DNA of 32,017 nucleotides. Origin: Spirochaetaceae bacterium (GTDB lineage Bacteria > Spirochaetota > Spirochaetia > Treponematales > Rectinemataceae). Where the stretch lies: assembly GCA_025358255.1 (NCBI GenBank), contig JANYKC010000056.1, positions 1-32,017 of the forward strand, written 5' to 3'. Under the pieces are notes generated by a model that was not told the DNA's origin, ran no database searches, and saw nothing but the letters and a program-made list of their open reading frames with translations. The stretch's first letter is position 1. Every line of letters begins with the position of its first letter. Of the stretch, positions 21,528 through 29,365 are shown piece after piece. Both the position numbers and the translations under genes were made by a program.

Positions 21528-24293
21528 ATGTTGGCCGCAAAGATGCGCATCCCCGCCACGCAGTCGGCCATGGTGCCCCGGGAGCGCCTCCTCGAGCCGC
21601 TGTGTGAAGGCCTTTTCCAGGATGGAATGTTCGCGCGGAGGCTGACGCTCATATCCGCCCCGGCCGGCTTCGGCAAGACGACCTTGGCCGCCGCCTGGGT
21701 CCGCCATTGCCGCCAGCTCGAGCCCCGGCTGGGCGTCGCCTGGCTGTCCCTCGATGAGGGCGACCGGGATCCGGCGCTCTTCATGTGCCACCTGCGGGCT
21801 GCGCTGCATGAGGCGATATCGGCTATCGGCTCGGAGAAGTCCGACAGCGGGCCGGACCTGCCCTCAGGCGGCGAGGCGTCCATGACCATGCTCCTGAACG
21901 AGCTCGCCGACATCGACTCGAGCATCCTCCTCGTACTCGACGATTACCACTATGCGGCAGGCGAGGAGGTCGATCGCTGCCTGGCGCTCCTGGTCGACCA
22001 CCTTCCGCCCCGCCTCCACGTCGCCGTGGTCACCCGGGTGGAGCCCGGCCTATCCCTTCCGCGGCTGCGCGCGCGAGGGCAGCTTGCACAGCTGCGGGCA
22101 GAGGACCTGCGCTTCGATGCCGCCGAGGCGGGGGATTTCCTCAGGCGATCGATGAGACTCAAGGTCTCCGAGGAGGAGCTGGCCGCCTTGGAGCTCCGTA
22201 CCGAAGGCTGGATCGCAGGACTGCAATTGGCGGCGATCTCCCTGCGCGGAAGGCGCGATGCCGCGGCCTTCATCAAGACCTTCGCGGGAAGCCATCGTTT
22301 CGTCCTGGACTACCTTGTCGAGGATGTCCTCCTTCGCGAGCCGGAGGCGGTCCGGGATTTCCTCCTCCGCAGCTCGATCCTCGACCTAATCTGCGTCCCC
22401 CTCTGCGAGGCGGTGGCGCTTGGCGGAACAGGCGCGGAAGGCGACGGCAGGGCGATGCTGGAGGCCCTCGAGCGCGCCAACCTTTTCCTCGTGCCCCTCG
22501 ACGACCGGCGCGAGTGGTACCGCTATCACCGCCTTTTCGCCGATGTCCTCCGCTCGCGGCTCGCGATGGAGCGACCCGCGGAGACCAGTGCCCTCCACGG
22601 TCGGGCGAGCGCATGGTACGAGGTGGAGGGCTTCCCCGAGGAGGCGATCCGGCACGCCCTCGCGGGCAGGGACTACGCGCGTGCGGCGAGCCTCATAGAG
22701 CTGCGGTGGCAGGTGATGGACGGCGAGTACCGCTCCGCCGCATGGCTGGGTTGGGCGAGGCAGCTGCCTGAGGACGAGATCCGCGCACGACCGGTGCTCA
22801 GCGCGGGCTACGGCTGGGCCCTCCTGGATTCCGGCGACCTCGAGGCGAGCGAAGAGCGCTTCCGCGATGCCGAGGGGCCGCCCCAGGGCTACCGCGTCTC
22901 CGATGACGTTCAATTCACCTCGCTGCCTTCCTCGATCGCGGTCGCCCGCGCCTACCGCGCCCTAGCCTTGGGCGACATCCCCGGCACCGTCGCGCAGGCC
23001 AGCGCGGCCCTCGAGCTCGCGCCTGCGGACGACTCCACGCGGCGGACCGCCGCTACGGCCCTCCTCGGCCTCGCCTGCTATTCCGAAGGCAGGCTCGCAC
23101 AGGCCGAAGGGTTGATCGTAACCGGCATGTCGATCGCCCGCGCCGCGGGCAGGCTCTCCGTCTCGCTGGGCATGACCTTCCTCCTCGCGGACATACGGAC
23201 CGCGCTCGGCCGCCTCCGGGACGCGGAGCGCGCCTACGAGGAGTCGCTGCGGCTCGTGGAGGGATGGGACAAGGAGCCTCCCGCGGTGGCCGCGGAGCTC
23301 CACCGCGGGATGAGCGAGATACGCCTTGAACGCGGGGAACTGGATGCCGCAAGCGACGAGGCCAGGATCGGCAGGGAGATAGGCGAAGGGGCTTTGTTGA
23401 CCGATTGGAGGTATCGCATCTCCATAGCCGAGGCCCGCATAGCCGAAGCCCAGGGGGACCTTGGTGCCGCCCTCGACCTGCTTGCGGAAGCGGAGCGCTG
23501 CCACGTCAGGACGCCATTGCCTGACGCGCGTCCCGTTGACGCGATGAAGGCCCGGATCTGGACCAGGCTCGGTGATGCCGGGAAGGCCCTTGACTGGGCT
23601 CGCGAGCGGGGCCTCATTGCCGCGGGCGAGCCCGGCTTCCTCGACGAATTCGCCCATGCGACCCTTGCTCGGGCCCTCATCGCGCGTTTCGGCGCGGACA
23701 GGGAGCAAGGCACGATCGAATCCGCGATACGCCTGGTCAATCGTCTCCTTGAGTCCGCCGAGGCCGGCATGCGCCGGGGAAGCGTCATCGAGTTCCTCGC
23801 CTTGCTTGCCCTCGCCCAGGATGCCCGTGGTGACCTTCCCTCAGCCCTCGCCTCGCTCGAGCGCGCCGTGGGCATGGCGGAGCCCGAGGGCTTTGTCCAG
23901 GTCTTCCTGGGAGAGGGACTCCCCATGACGCGCCTGCTCAGGAGACTCGAATCGAGGGCCGCTGCGCCGCTTTCCAAGGCGTATATCGGCAGGCTGCTTT
24001 CCGTCGATGAGCGCGGCGCTTCCCGGCGCCCGCCACCCGCCTCGAAGGGGGGGATGCCGCGCCCGCCCCTCGAGCCGCTGAGCGAAAGAGAACTCGAGGT
24101 CCTCGGGCTGTTGCGGGGCGATTTGAGCGGGCCGGAGATCGCACGGGAGTTGTACATCTCGCTGAACACCCTGAGGACGCACACCAAGAACATCTTCGAC
24201 AAGCTCGACGTGAACAGCCGCCGCGCCGCCGTCCACCGTGCCGAGGAGCTTGGGATGGGCCAGGAATCCCTGAAAAATCACCACATCATGTGA
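21528..24293 (+). CDS. MalT/LAL-type LuxR-family ATP-dependent regulator, full length
   Basis: A 921-residue regulator counted from ATG 21528 ([20 protein letters not shown] is the usual family start; GTG 21516 is an alternative). Walker A is [10 protein letters not shown] (residues 43-52) and Walker B ILLVLDDY (about 133-140). [20 protein letters not shown] and [20 protein letters not shown] are the conserved STAND-NTPase segments. Residues about 420-830 are TPR-like helical repeats that would bind an inducer. The C-terminal LuxR HTH reads [20 protein letters not shown], then [20 protein letters not shown] and [11 protein letters not shown] proteins oligomerise with ATP and inducer to activate nearby genes. 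The DUF4386 and flavodoxin genes that follow are the likely targets. Confidence 0.9.
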   Translation: MLAAKMRIPATQSAMVPRERLLEPLCEGLFQDGMFARRLTLISAPAGFGKTTLAAAWVRHCRQLEPRLGVAWLSLDEGDRDPALFMCHLRAALHEAISAIGSEKSDSGPDLPSGGEASMTMLLNELADIDSSILLVLDDYHYAAGEEVDRCLALLVDHLPPRLHVAVVTRVEPGLSLPRLRARGQLAQLRAEDLRFDAAEAGDFLRRSMRLKVSEEELAALELRTEGWIAGLQLAAISLRGRRDAAAFIKTFAGSHRFVLDYLVEDVLLREPEAVRDFLLRSSILDLICVPLCEAVALGGTGAEGDGRAMLEALERANLFLVPLDDRREWYRYHRLFADVLRSRLAMERPAETSALHGRASAWYEVEGFPEEAIRHALAGRDYARAASLIELRWQVMDGEYRSAAWLGWARQLPEDEIRARPVLSAGYGWALLDSGDLEASEERFRDAEGPPQGYRVSDDVQFTSLPSSIAVARAYRALALGDIPGTVAQASAALELAPADDSTRRTAATALLGLACYSEGRLAQAEGLIVTGMSIARAAGRLSVSLGMTFLLADIRTALGRLRDAERAYEESLRLVEGWDKEPPAVAAELHRGMSEIRLERGELDAASDEARIGREIGEGALLTDWRYRISIAEARIAEAQGDLGAALDLLAEAERCHVRTPLPDARPVDAMKARIWTRLGDAGKALDWARERGLIAAGEPGFLDEFAHATLARALIARFGADREQGTIESAIRLVNRLLESAEAGMRRGSVIEFLALLALAQDARGDLPSALASLERAVGMAEPEGFVQVFLGEGLPMTRLLRRLESRAAAPLSKAYIGRLLSVDERGASRRPPPASKGGMPRPPLEPLSERELEVLGLLRGDLSGPEIARELYISLNTLRTHTKNIFDKLDVNSRRAAVHRAEELGMGQESLKNHHIM

Positions 24294-24344
24294 TGACGCC
24301 TCACCATGGCGCTCTGTACTATTGGGGCCGTAAGGAGGCGTGCA

Positions 24345-25010
24345 TTGAAAAGTCTTCAGAAAGCAGGCGGCGGCGCCGCCCTGTATCTTGCGGCGGCCTA
24401 TCTGGCGGCCATGCCGTATTTTCTCCTGGTCGTGGATCTGGAGGGCATAGCCGACCCCATCCAGAAGGTCGCGGCCCTCGCTGGCCATTGGAAGGGCCTG
24501 TACACCATGACGCTCATCGTCTACTTGTTCTTCGGGATCTTCCTGACAGTCCTGGCAGCGGCGCTCAAGGAAAGGCTGCAAGCGGACGCGGAGCCCCTGA
24601 TGAAGGTCGCGACCCCGATCGCCCTGATCTGGGCCGGACTCCTCATCGCCAGCGGCATGATCTACAACGTCGGCATGGCTCCCGTCATCGCCCTCTTCGG
24701 CAAGGACCCGGGGCAGGCCGCCTCCCTCTGGAGGGCGATCGAGCTTGTGTCGTCGGGGCTCAGCGGGAATGGCGAAATCCTGGGCGGCACCTGGATGCTC
24801 CTGGTCAGCATCGCCGCGCTCAAGACCGGCAGACTGCCCAAGGCCCTGAATGTCCTCGGTCTCGTAGTGTCAGCGGTCGCCCTGGCCTCGGTCGTGCCTG
24901 TCCTCAAGGACCTGGCCAAGGTCTTCGGCATCGGCCAGATAGCGTGGTTCTCATGGCTGGGGTTCCTTTTGCTGAATGCCCAAAGGCGCAGGGCAAGCGG
25001 CGATGCATAA
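24345..25010 (+). CDS. DUF4386-like membrane protein (first copy)
   Basis: A 221-residue protein starting at TTG 24345; AAGGAGG at 24332-24338 lies six bases upstream and decides the start. Six to seven hydrophobic segments span it, including ALYLAAAYLAAMPYFLLVVD, MTLIVYLFFGIFLTVLAAAL, IALIWAGLLIASGMIYNVGM, GTWMLLVSIAALKTGRLPKA and VLGLVVSAVALASVVPVLKD. The arrangement resembles DUF4386 proteins, which are common downstream of LAL regulators; there is no enzymatic motif. It lies 51 bases after the regulator stop and overlaps the next gene by eight bases. Function unknown. Confidence 0.65.
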   Translation: MKSLQKAGGGAALYLAAAYLAAMPYFLLVVDLEGIADPIQKVAALAGHWKGLYTMTLIVYLFFGIFLTVLAAALKERLQADAEPLMKVATPIALIWAGLLIASGMIYNVGMAPVIALFGKDPGQAASLWRAIELVSSGLSGNGEILGGTWMLLVSIAALKTGRLPKALNVLGLVVSAVALASVVPVLKDLAKVFGIGQIAWFSWLGFLLLNAQRRRASGDA

Positions 25011-25608
25011 GGGGCAAGCGTTATGCGCCCTGGTTGCCATCGGCGCCACCCTTCTGGGCGGATGCGCGGGCAACGCGGTCGATGCCGTTTCCAAGGCGAC
25101 ATCCGGCATGGAGGAGACAATGGCCGTCTATGACACGAAGGGGGCGGATGTGCTGATCATGCTTGCCTCCTCCAAGGGAAACAGCACGGCGAAGATCGCG
25201 GGAGCGATCGCACTGGAACTGGGGGCGAAGGTGGTGTCGCCGGAGCGGGTCGACCCCGACGAGCTCCAGGGCTATGCCCTGATCGGCTTCGGCTCAGGCA
25301 TATTCGACCAGATGCACCACCGCTCCCTCCTCGACGCCGCCGACCGCTTGCCGCCGCTCCAAGGCAGGAAGGTATTCATCTTCTCCACCAGCGGCGTGGC
25401 GAGGCGATATGCCATGGATCACGGGATAGATGATCCCCATACGCCGCTCAGGGACAAACTGCTGTCGAAGGGCTGTACGGTCGTCGGCGAGTTCAATTGC
25501 GCAGGGTTCAACGACAACAGCTTCCTGAAGTTCTTTGGCGGGATGAACAAGGGCAGGCCCAACGAAAAGGACCTGAAGGGCGCTGTGGAATTCGCCGGAC
25601 GATTGTGA
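25003..25608 (+). CDS. Flavodoxin with an in-frame lipoprotein-like N-terminal leader
   Basis: The frame offers two starts. ATG 25003 (overlapping the previous stop) gives 201 residues beginning with a lipoprotein signal (ALCALVAIGATLLGGC, lipobox LGGC, Cys25). ATG 25120, with GGAGG at 25110-25114 five bases upstream, gives a 162-residue ordinary flavodoxin. The core matches flavodoxins: DVLIMLASSKGNSTAKIAGA (FMN phosphate loop), LIGFGSGIFDQMHHRSLLDA, GRKVFIFSTSGVARRY, FNCAGFNDNSFLKFFGGMNK and GRPNEKDL. Flavodoxins carry electrons on FMN in the cytoplasm, so the internal start is the conservative choice, but the leader is open and lipoprotein-like, and both forms may be made. It is the last gene of the first regulator cassette. 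Confidence 0.85.
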   Translation: MHKGQALCALVAIGATLLGGCAGNAVDAVSKATSGMEETMAVYDTKGADVLIMLASSKGNSTAKIAGAIALELGAKVVSPERVDPDELQGYALIGFGSGIFDQMHHRSLLDAADRLPPLQGRKVFIFSTSGVARRYAMDHGIDDPHTPLRDKLLSKGCTVVGEFNCAGFNDNSFLKFFGGMNKGRPNEKDLKGAVEFAGRL

Positions 25609-25627
25609 AGCGCCGCCTTTCGCCGGC

Positions 25628-25641
25628 GATCCCATGGGATC
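25628..25641. promoter_or_regulatory. 14-bp perfect palindrome upstream of the second LAL gene
   Basis: GATCCCATGGGATC is a perfect palindrome. Part of it recurs as GATGGGATTCCC at 25654-25665. A -10-like TATACT sits at 25690-25695 without a recognisable -35, which fits a promoter needing an activator. Candidate operator only. Confidence 0.35.
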
Positions 25642-25716
25642 CGCGCGGGTGACGATGGGATTCCCTGCCAGCGATCGCAAAAGCCGATATATACTGGGCC
25701 CATTTCCGCGCCCCTG

Positions 25717-27546
25717 TTGGTCACGAAATTCTTCATGCCTCCGCCCCGGCCGCAGGCGATCAGGAGACATCGGCTGATCTCGCGATTGGACGAGGGCCTG
25801 CGCCGGGGACGGCAGCTCGCCCTGGTCTCGGCAGCGGCGGGCTTCGGGAAGACGACCCTTGTCGGGGAATGGGCCTCAGGCTGTGGCAGGGCTGTCGCCT
25901 GGCTCTCCCTTGACGAAGCCGACGGCGACCTTCCACGCTTCCTCCTCTACCTGGCCGCCGCGTTGCAGGAGGTCGAGCCCGGCTGTTGCGCGGACGCGAT
26001 GGCCGCCCTCCAATCGCCCCAGCCGCCCTCGGCCGAGGCCATCCTGGGCGGCCTCATCAACGAGATCGACGGCTTCTCCGAGGACTTTGTCCTCGTTCTC
26101 GACGATTACCACGCCGTCGACTCGGCCGAGGTCGACCAGGCACTCGCCTTCCTCCTTGAGCACCTGCCGTCGCGCCTCCATCTTGTCGTCGTCACCCGCG
26201 AGGATCCTGCCCTGCCCCTCGCGCGCCTGCGCGCCCGGGACCAGCTCACCGAACTCCGCGCCGCCGACCTGCGCTTCACGCCTGGGGAAGCCGCCGAATT
26301 CCTCAAGCGTTCGATGGGGCTGGAACTCAGGGAAGGAGAGGCCGCCGCCCTGGAGAGCCGCACCGAGGGGTGGATAGCGGGACTGCAATTGGCGGCGCTG
26401 TCCATGGGCGGACAGGAGGACATCGGCGGCTATGTCAGGGCCTTCGGCGGCAGCCATCGCTTCGCGCTGGACTACCTGGCCGAAGAGGTCCTACGGCACC
26501 AGGGCGAAGGCGTTCGTGCCTTCCTCCTTCGTACCTCGATCCTCGACCGCCTTTGCGGACCCCTCTGCGACGCCCTCATGCGTGGGGATCCCGGGCACTT
26601 CCATGACCTGGGCGGCTCGGGACAAGAGACCCTGGAATACCTTGATCGCGCCAACCTCTTCATCGCGCCATTGGACGGGGAGAGGAAATGGTTCCGCTAC
26701 CATGGTCTCTTCGCCGAACTGCTCCGGCAAAGGCTGGGACAGGAGGCCGCGCCCGGCGGTGGCCTGGGGGATGGGGGCGAGGCCGGGCTGCATATCCGGG
26801 CCAGCCGGTGGTTCGAGGGCGAGGGCTTGCATATCGATGCCTTCCACCATGCCGTCGCCGCAGGCGACATCGATCGCTCAGAGCGCTTGGCGAAAAGCAG
26901 GGAGATGCCCATCCATTTCCGCGGCGCAGTGACCGCCATCCTGGAGTGGCTCGCCTCCCTGCCCGCCGCCGTCCTGGACGCCCGGCCTTCGCTCCGGGTG
27001 CTCGCGGCCACGACCTCCCTGGTCGCTGGCAGCACCGCCGGCGTCGAGGAAGCCTTGCAGGCCGCTGAGCGGGCCATGCAAGGCGCGCAGATGGATGAAA
27101 AAACCCGTGGCCTCGCCGGACGCATCGCCTCCGCCCGCGCCACCTTGGCCATCTCCAGCTACCGGCCGGACATCATCATCCGCGAGGCGCACCGCGCCCT
27201 CGCTTGCCTGTCCCCCGACGACCTGCCCTTCCGCTTCACCGCCGTATGGACATTGGCCTTCGCGCGGGACCTGCTGGCGGCTTTCGCATCGGAGAGGGAG
27301 AGGGTCGGAAGCATGGGCGCCGGAGCCGATGCCGCGAACCCAGGACAGCTCATCGATCCCTTGAGCCCGCGCGAGCTTGAGGTCCTGAGGCTCGTCGCCG
27401 AAGGGCTCTCCAACCAGGAGATCGGCGAGCGCCTCTTCCTTGCCCTGGACACGATCAAGGGCCACAACCGCAGGATCTTCGACAAGCTCGAGGTCAAACG
27501 GCGCACGGAAGCCATTGCCCGTGCCCGCAAGCTGGGCCTCCTGTAG
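25717..27546 (+). CDS. MalT/LAL-type LuxR-family regulator, shortened (TPR region mostly missing)
   Basis: A 609-residue homologue of the first LAL regulator. TTG 25717 is chosen because VTKFFMPPPRPQAIRRHRLI is the family N-terminus; no Shine-Dalgarno is seen. Walker A is SAAAGFGKTT (residues 38-47), Walker [30 protein letters not shown] and SHRFALDYLAEEVLRH mirror the first copy. The LuxR HTH is intact: LSPRELEVLRLVAEGLSNQE, IGERLFLALDTIKGHNRRIF, DKLEVKRRTEAIARARKLGL. Full-length relatives have about 900 residues. Here the helical sensor is cut short: after PFRFTAVWTLAFA the sequence jumps to RDLLAAF, which normally lies just before the HTH, so about 300 residues look deleted in frame. ATPase and DNA binding may survive; inducer response is doubtful. 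Confidence 0.85.
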   Translation: MVTKFFMPPPRPQAIRRHRLISRLDEGLRRGRQLALVSAAAGFGKTTLVGEWASGCGRAVAWLSLDEADGDLPRFLLYLAAALQEVEPGCCADAMAALQSPQPPSAEAILGGLINEIDGFSEDFVLVLDDYHAVDSAEVDQALAFLLEHLPSRLHLVVVTREDPALPLARLRARDQLTELRAADLRFTPGEAAEFLKRSMGLELREGEAAALESRTEGWIAGLQLAALSMGGQEDIGGYVRAFGGSHRFALDYLAEEVLRHQGEGVRAFLLRTSILDRLCGPLCDALMRGDPGHFHDLGGSGQETLEYLDRANLFIAPLDGERKWFRYHGLFAELLRQRLGQEAAPGGGLGDGGEAGLHIRASRWFEGEGLHIDAFHHAVAAGDIDRSERLAKSREMPIHFRGAVTAILEWLASLPAAVLDARPSLRVLAATTSLVAGSTAGVEEALQAAERAMQGAQMDEKTRGLAGRIASARATLAISSYRPDIIIREAHRALACLSPDDLPFRFTAVWTLAFARDLLAAFASERERVGSMGAGADAANPGQLIDPLSPRELEVLRLVAEGLSNQEIGERLFLALDTIKGHNRRIFDKLEVKRRTEAIARARKLGLL

Positions 27547-27607
27547 GGGCCTTCTCCTTCCCGCATCGCCCTTCCGTCCCCGACTCCCCTAAAACAACAC
27601 CCAAATC

Positions 27608-27664
27608 GACACTTTCGTGTCTGCAATCCCCGGCGCGGGAGGGGGCATACTCGCTGTGACAGCG
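27608..27664 (+). promoter_or_regulatory. Two palindromes ahead of the small gene after the second LAL regulator
   Basis: GACAC-TTTC-GTGTC (27608-27621) and CGCTGT-G-ACAGCG (27652-27664) lie in the 140-base gap before ATG 27687. The second is a near-perfect dyad 22 bases before that start. These are plausible operator or leader-hairpin elements for a LAL-controlled promoter; no T-run follows either. Confidence 0.35.
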
Positions 27665-27686
27665 GCGCGGGGGACAAGGAAAGCCA

Positions 27687-28052
27687 ATGACTGGGTACCA
27701 GATACGGATCGAGGGCGAGCTGGGGCCAGGCTGGACTGACTGGTTCGGCGGCTACGCCATCGCCTGTGAAGGGGACGGCGTCACGCTCCTGACCTGCGCC
27801 CTGGCCGACCAGGCGGCCTTGCACGGCATCCTCAGGAGGCTGCGAGACCTGGGGCTTCCTTTGCTGTCGGTAAACCGCGTCCACGATGCCGCGGCATTTG
27901 GGCGAAGGCCATGCGCGTGGCAAGATCGTCGTCACTGTCTGGAACGACCACGGCCAAGCCATGGAGAAAGGAGAATCAGCATGATCGACTCGAGGATGAA
28001 TGCCGGGCTCACAGGCATTCTGTTCATCCTGGAACTGTTCCGCCGGTCGTGA
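27687..28052 (+). CDS. Small conserved LAL-associated protein with an abnormal C-terminal tail
   Basis: ATG 27687 follows AAGGAA at 27676-27681. The first roughly 65 residues are conserved-looking: YQIRIEGELGPGWTDWFGGY and LADQAALHGILRRLRDLGLP followed by LLSVNRV, the pattern of a small protein of unknown function often placed after LAL regulators. After VHD the frame continues through unrelated sequence rich in Arg, crosses the remains of a dehydrogenase gene read in another frame, and ends by running in frame into MIDSRMNAGLTGILFILELF. The normal end of the small protein, near 70-75 residues, has therefore been lost. The N-terminal domain is credible; the full 121-residue product may not be stable. 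Confidence 0.5.
   Translation: MTGYQIRIEGELGPGWTDWFGGYAIACEGDGVTLLTCALADQAALHGILRRLRDLGLPLLSVNRVHDAAAFGRRPCAWQDRRHCLERPRPSHGERRISMIDSRMNAGLTGILFILELFRRS
27886..27984 (+). pseudogene. 3' stub of a zinc-type alcohol dehydrogenase / quinone oxidoreductase
   Basis: In a different frame from the small gene, codons 27892-27984 read RHLGEGHARGKIVVTVWNDH then GQAMEKGESA and TGA. LGEGHARGKIVVTV is the typical C-terminus of NAD(P)-dependent alcohol dehydrogenases of the MDR family. Nothing before the stub in this frame is dehydrogenase-like; the rest of the gene (about 300 codons) is gone. Its TGA overlaps the ATG at 27981 as ATGA, the layout of an operon junction. Confidence 0.65.
27981..28052 (+). 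pseudogene. Short N-terminal remnant of a membrane protein
   Basis: ATG 27981 has AAGGAG at 27968-27973 and encodes 23 residues (SRMNAGLTGILFILELFRRS at the end) before TGA 28052. The start signals are good and the sequence resembles the first helix of a DUF4386-type protein, so it looks like a truncated gene start rather than a functional peptide. The assignment is tentative. Confidence 0.4.
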
Positions 28053-28079
28053 TCTGCCTGCTCTGCAGCCAGTCCGTCT

Positions 28080-28106
28080 CATCCCCGGACTACCTGTCCG
28101 GGGATG
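28080..28106 (+). terminator. Strong 11-bp stem-loop before the second DUF4386 gene
   Basis: CATCCCCGGAC (28080-28090) pairs perfectly with GTCCGGGGATG (28096-28106) across a 5-base loop, 50 bases before ATG 28157. Without a T-run it is more likely a leader hairpin or Rho-independent-like pause than a full terminator. Confidence 0.45.
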
Positions 28107-28156
28107 GCGGCAAACAGCGCGCCTTTTCGGCCATGAAGAGGCACAAGGAGAAAACC

Positions 28157-28846
28157 ATGGAAACAGCAAAGAGAGGATCGCGGATGCTTGGCTTGGCCTT
28201 CCTGATCCAGTTCGTGACCTCATTCGCCTGCGGCTTGTTCGTGCTGCCCGCGGCCACGGGTGTCGGCGGCTTCGCGCTGCCTGCGGACATCGGCCAGACC
28301 ATGGCCACCATCGCAAGGAACTCGGGACTCATCCGGCTCAACATCGTGATGGAGCTCGTCACCGCGGCCGGGGTGATCTTCCTCGGTGCCATCCTGTACT
28401 CGACCGTACGGAAGCACAATGAAGGCCTGTCATTGACGGCTTTTGGCCTATATGTCATGGAGGCCTCCCTGGTCGCGGTCAAGATGCTCCTGCTTTTCGC
28501 CCTCCTGGCATTCAGCCGGCGGTTCATCGCCGCAGGCGGCCCCGCCTCGATGAAGCCTACGGCCGAGATGATCTATGAAGTCATGTCGTACTCATCCAAG
28601 ATGCTGAATTTCGTTTTCGGCATTGGCGGCACGATCTTCTACGCCCTCCTCTTGAAGGCCCGCACCGTGGCATGGCCCTTGTCGCTCTGGGGCCTCGTAA
28701 GCGCCCAGGGCGTCTCCGCCGGGGTCGTGCTCGGCTTGTTTGGGGCAGCGGCGCCCATCTTCCTCTACGTCGCCTATATCCCCTTTGAACTCGTGATCGC
28801 GATCTGGATCCTCATCAAGGGCATCAGGAAGGAAACGGAGGGCTGA
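28157..28846 (+). CDS. DUF4386 family membrane protein (second copy)
   Basis: A 229-residue protein, AAGGAG at 28145-28150 six bases before ATG 28157. The layout is that of DUF4386: SRMLGLAFLIQFVTSFACGL (helix 1), a loop with IARNSGLIRLNIVMELVTAA (helix 2), AFGLYVMEASLVAVKMLLLF, FGIGGTIFYALLLKARTVAW, PLSLWGLVSAQGVSAGVVLG and a last helix PIFLYVAYIPFELVIAIWIL, giving six to seven helices in the inner membrane. It closes the eroded second LAL cassette. Sequence identity with the first DUF4386-like protein is low by eye, so the two are old paralogues or independent acquisitions. Function unknown. Confidence 0.82.
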   Translation: METAKRGSRMLGLAFLIQFVTSFACGLFVLPAATGVGGFALPADIGQTMATIARNSGLIRLNIVMELVTAAGVIFLGAILYSTVRKHNEGLSLTAFGLYVMEASLVAVKMLLLFALLAFSRRFIAAGGPASMKPTAEMIYEVMSYSSKMLNFVFGIGGTIFYALLLKARTVAWPLSLWGLVSAQGVSAGVVLGLFGAAAPIFLYVAYIPFELVIAIWILIKGIRKETEG

Positions 28847-28911
28847 TCGGCGCGCGGCGCTCCATGAAAGCCTTTGTTTGACGGCTTCGCCGCAGCGCAG
28901 GATACTCCCTC

Positions 28912-29363
28912 ATGCGGGTTGCCGCGCGATCGCGCTGGCGCCGGGCCGTGGAGAAGGAGACCACGCCTGTTTCCTTCCGCGGCAGGGACCTGGAGGTCGC
29001 CAACGCGAACCTTGACAAGGGCGGCATGGTGCGCCGTCTCTTCAGGGACAGGGCTGGGGCGTCGCGACATTCAATGACCTTGAGGACCTCCGGGCGCGGG
29101 TCGACCAGGCCTATCGCCGCGCAAGGGTCGGCTCGGCGCCCGAGCCGATCGAGCCGACGCCCGCCGTCCCGGTCGAGAAAGGCCAGGTCGTCGGGCGGGC
29201 CAAGGAGCTCTCGATAGCGGGCAATGTCTATGGGCTTCTCAAGGAGGTCACGGCGGTGAGCCGGGAATCCGAGTGGGTCCATGGCTCGTACCGGGCGCCG
29301 TATATCCTGGTCCCGGACATGAATGTGGCGGGCAAGGCTGGAAGGATTGGCCGGGAAGGCTGA
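28912..29363 (+). pseudogene. TldD/PmbA-family metalloprotease remnant
   Basis: From ATG 28912 one frame gives EKETTPVSFRGRDLEVANAN and GGMVRRLFRD, the N-terminal pattern of TldD/PmbA. Near 29050 the homology moves to another frame (GWGVATFNDLEDLRARVDQA, then YRRARVGSAPEPIEP), so a frameshift has occurred. The same frame runs on to AKELSIAGNVYGLLKEVTAV and YRAPYILVPDMNVAGKAGR, which belong to the far C-terminus, ending at TGA 29361-29363. The central part, including the His-Glu zinc motif, is deleted: roughly 150 codons remain of about 450. Such proteases mature modified peptides or degrade antitoxins; this one is certainly inactive. Confidence 0.75.
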
Positions 29364-29365
29364 TC

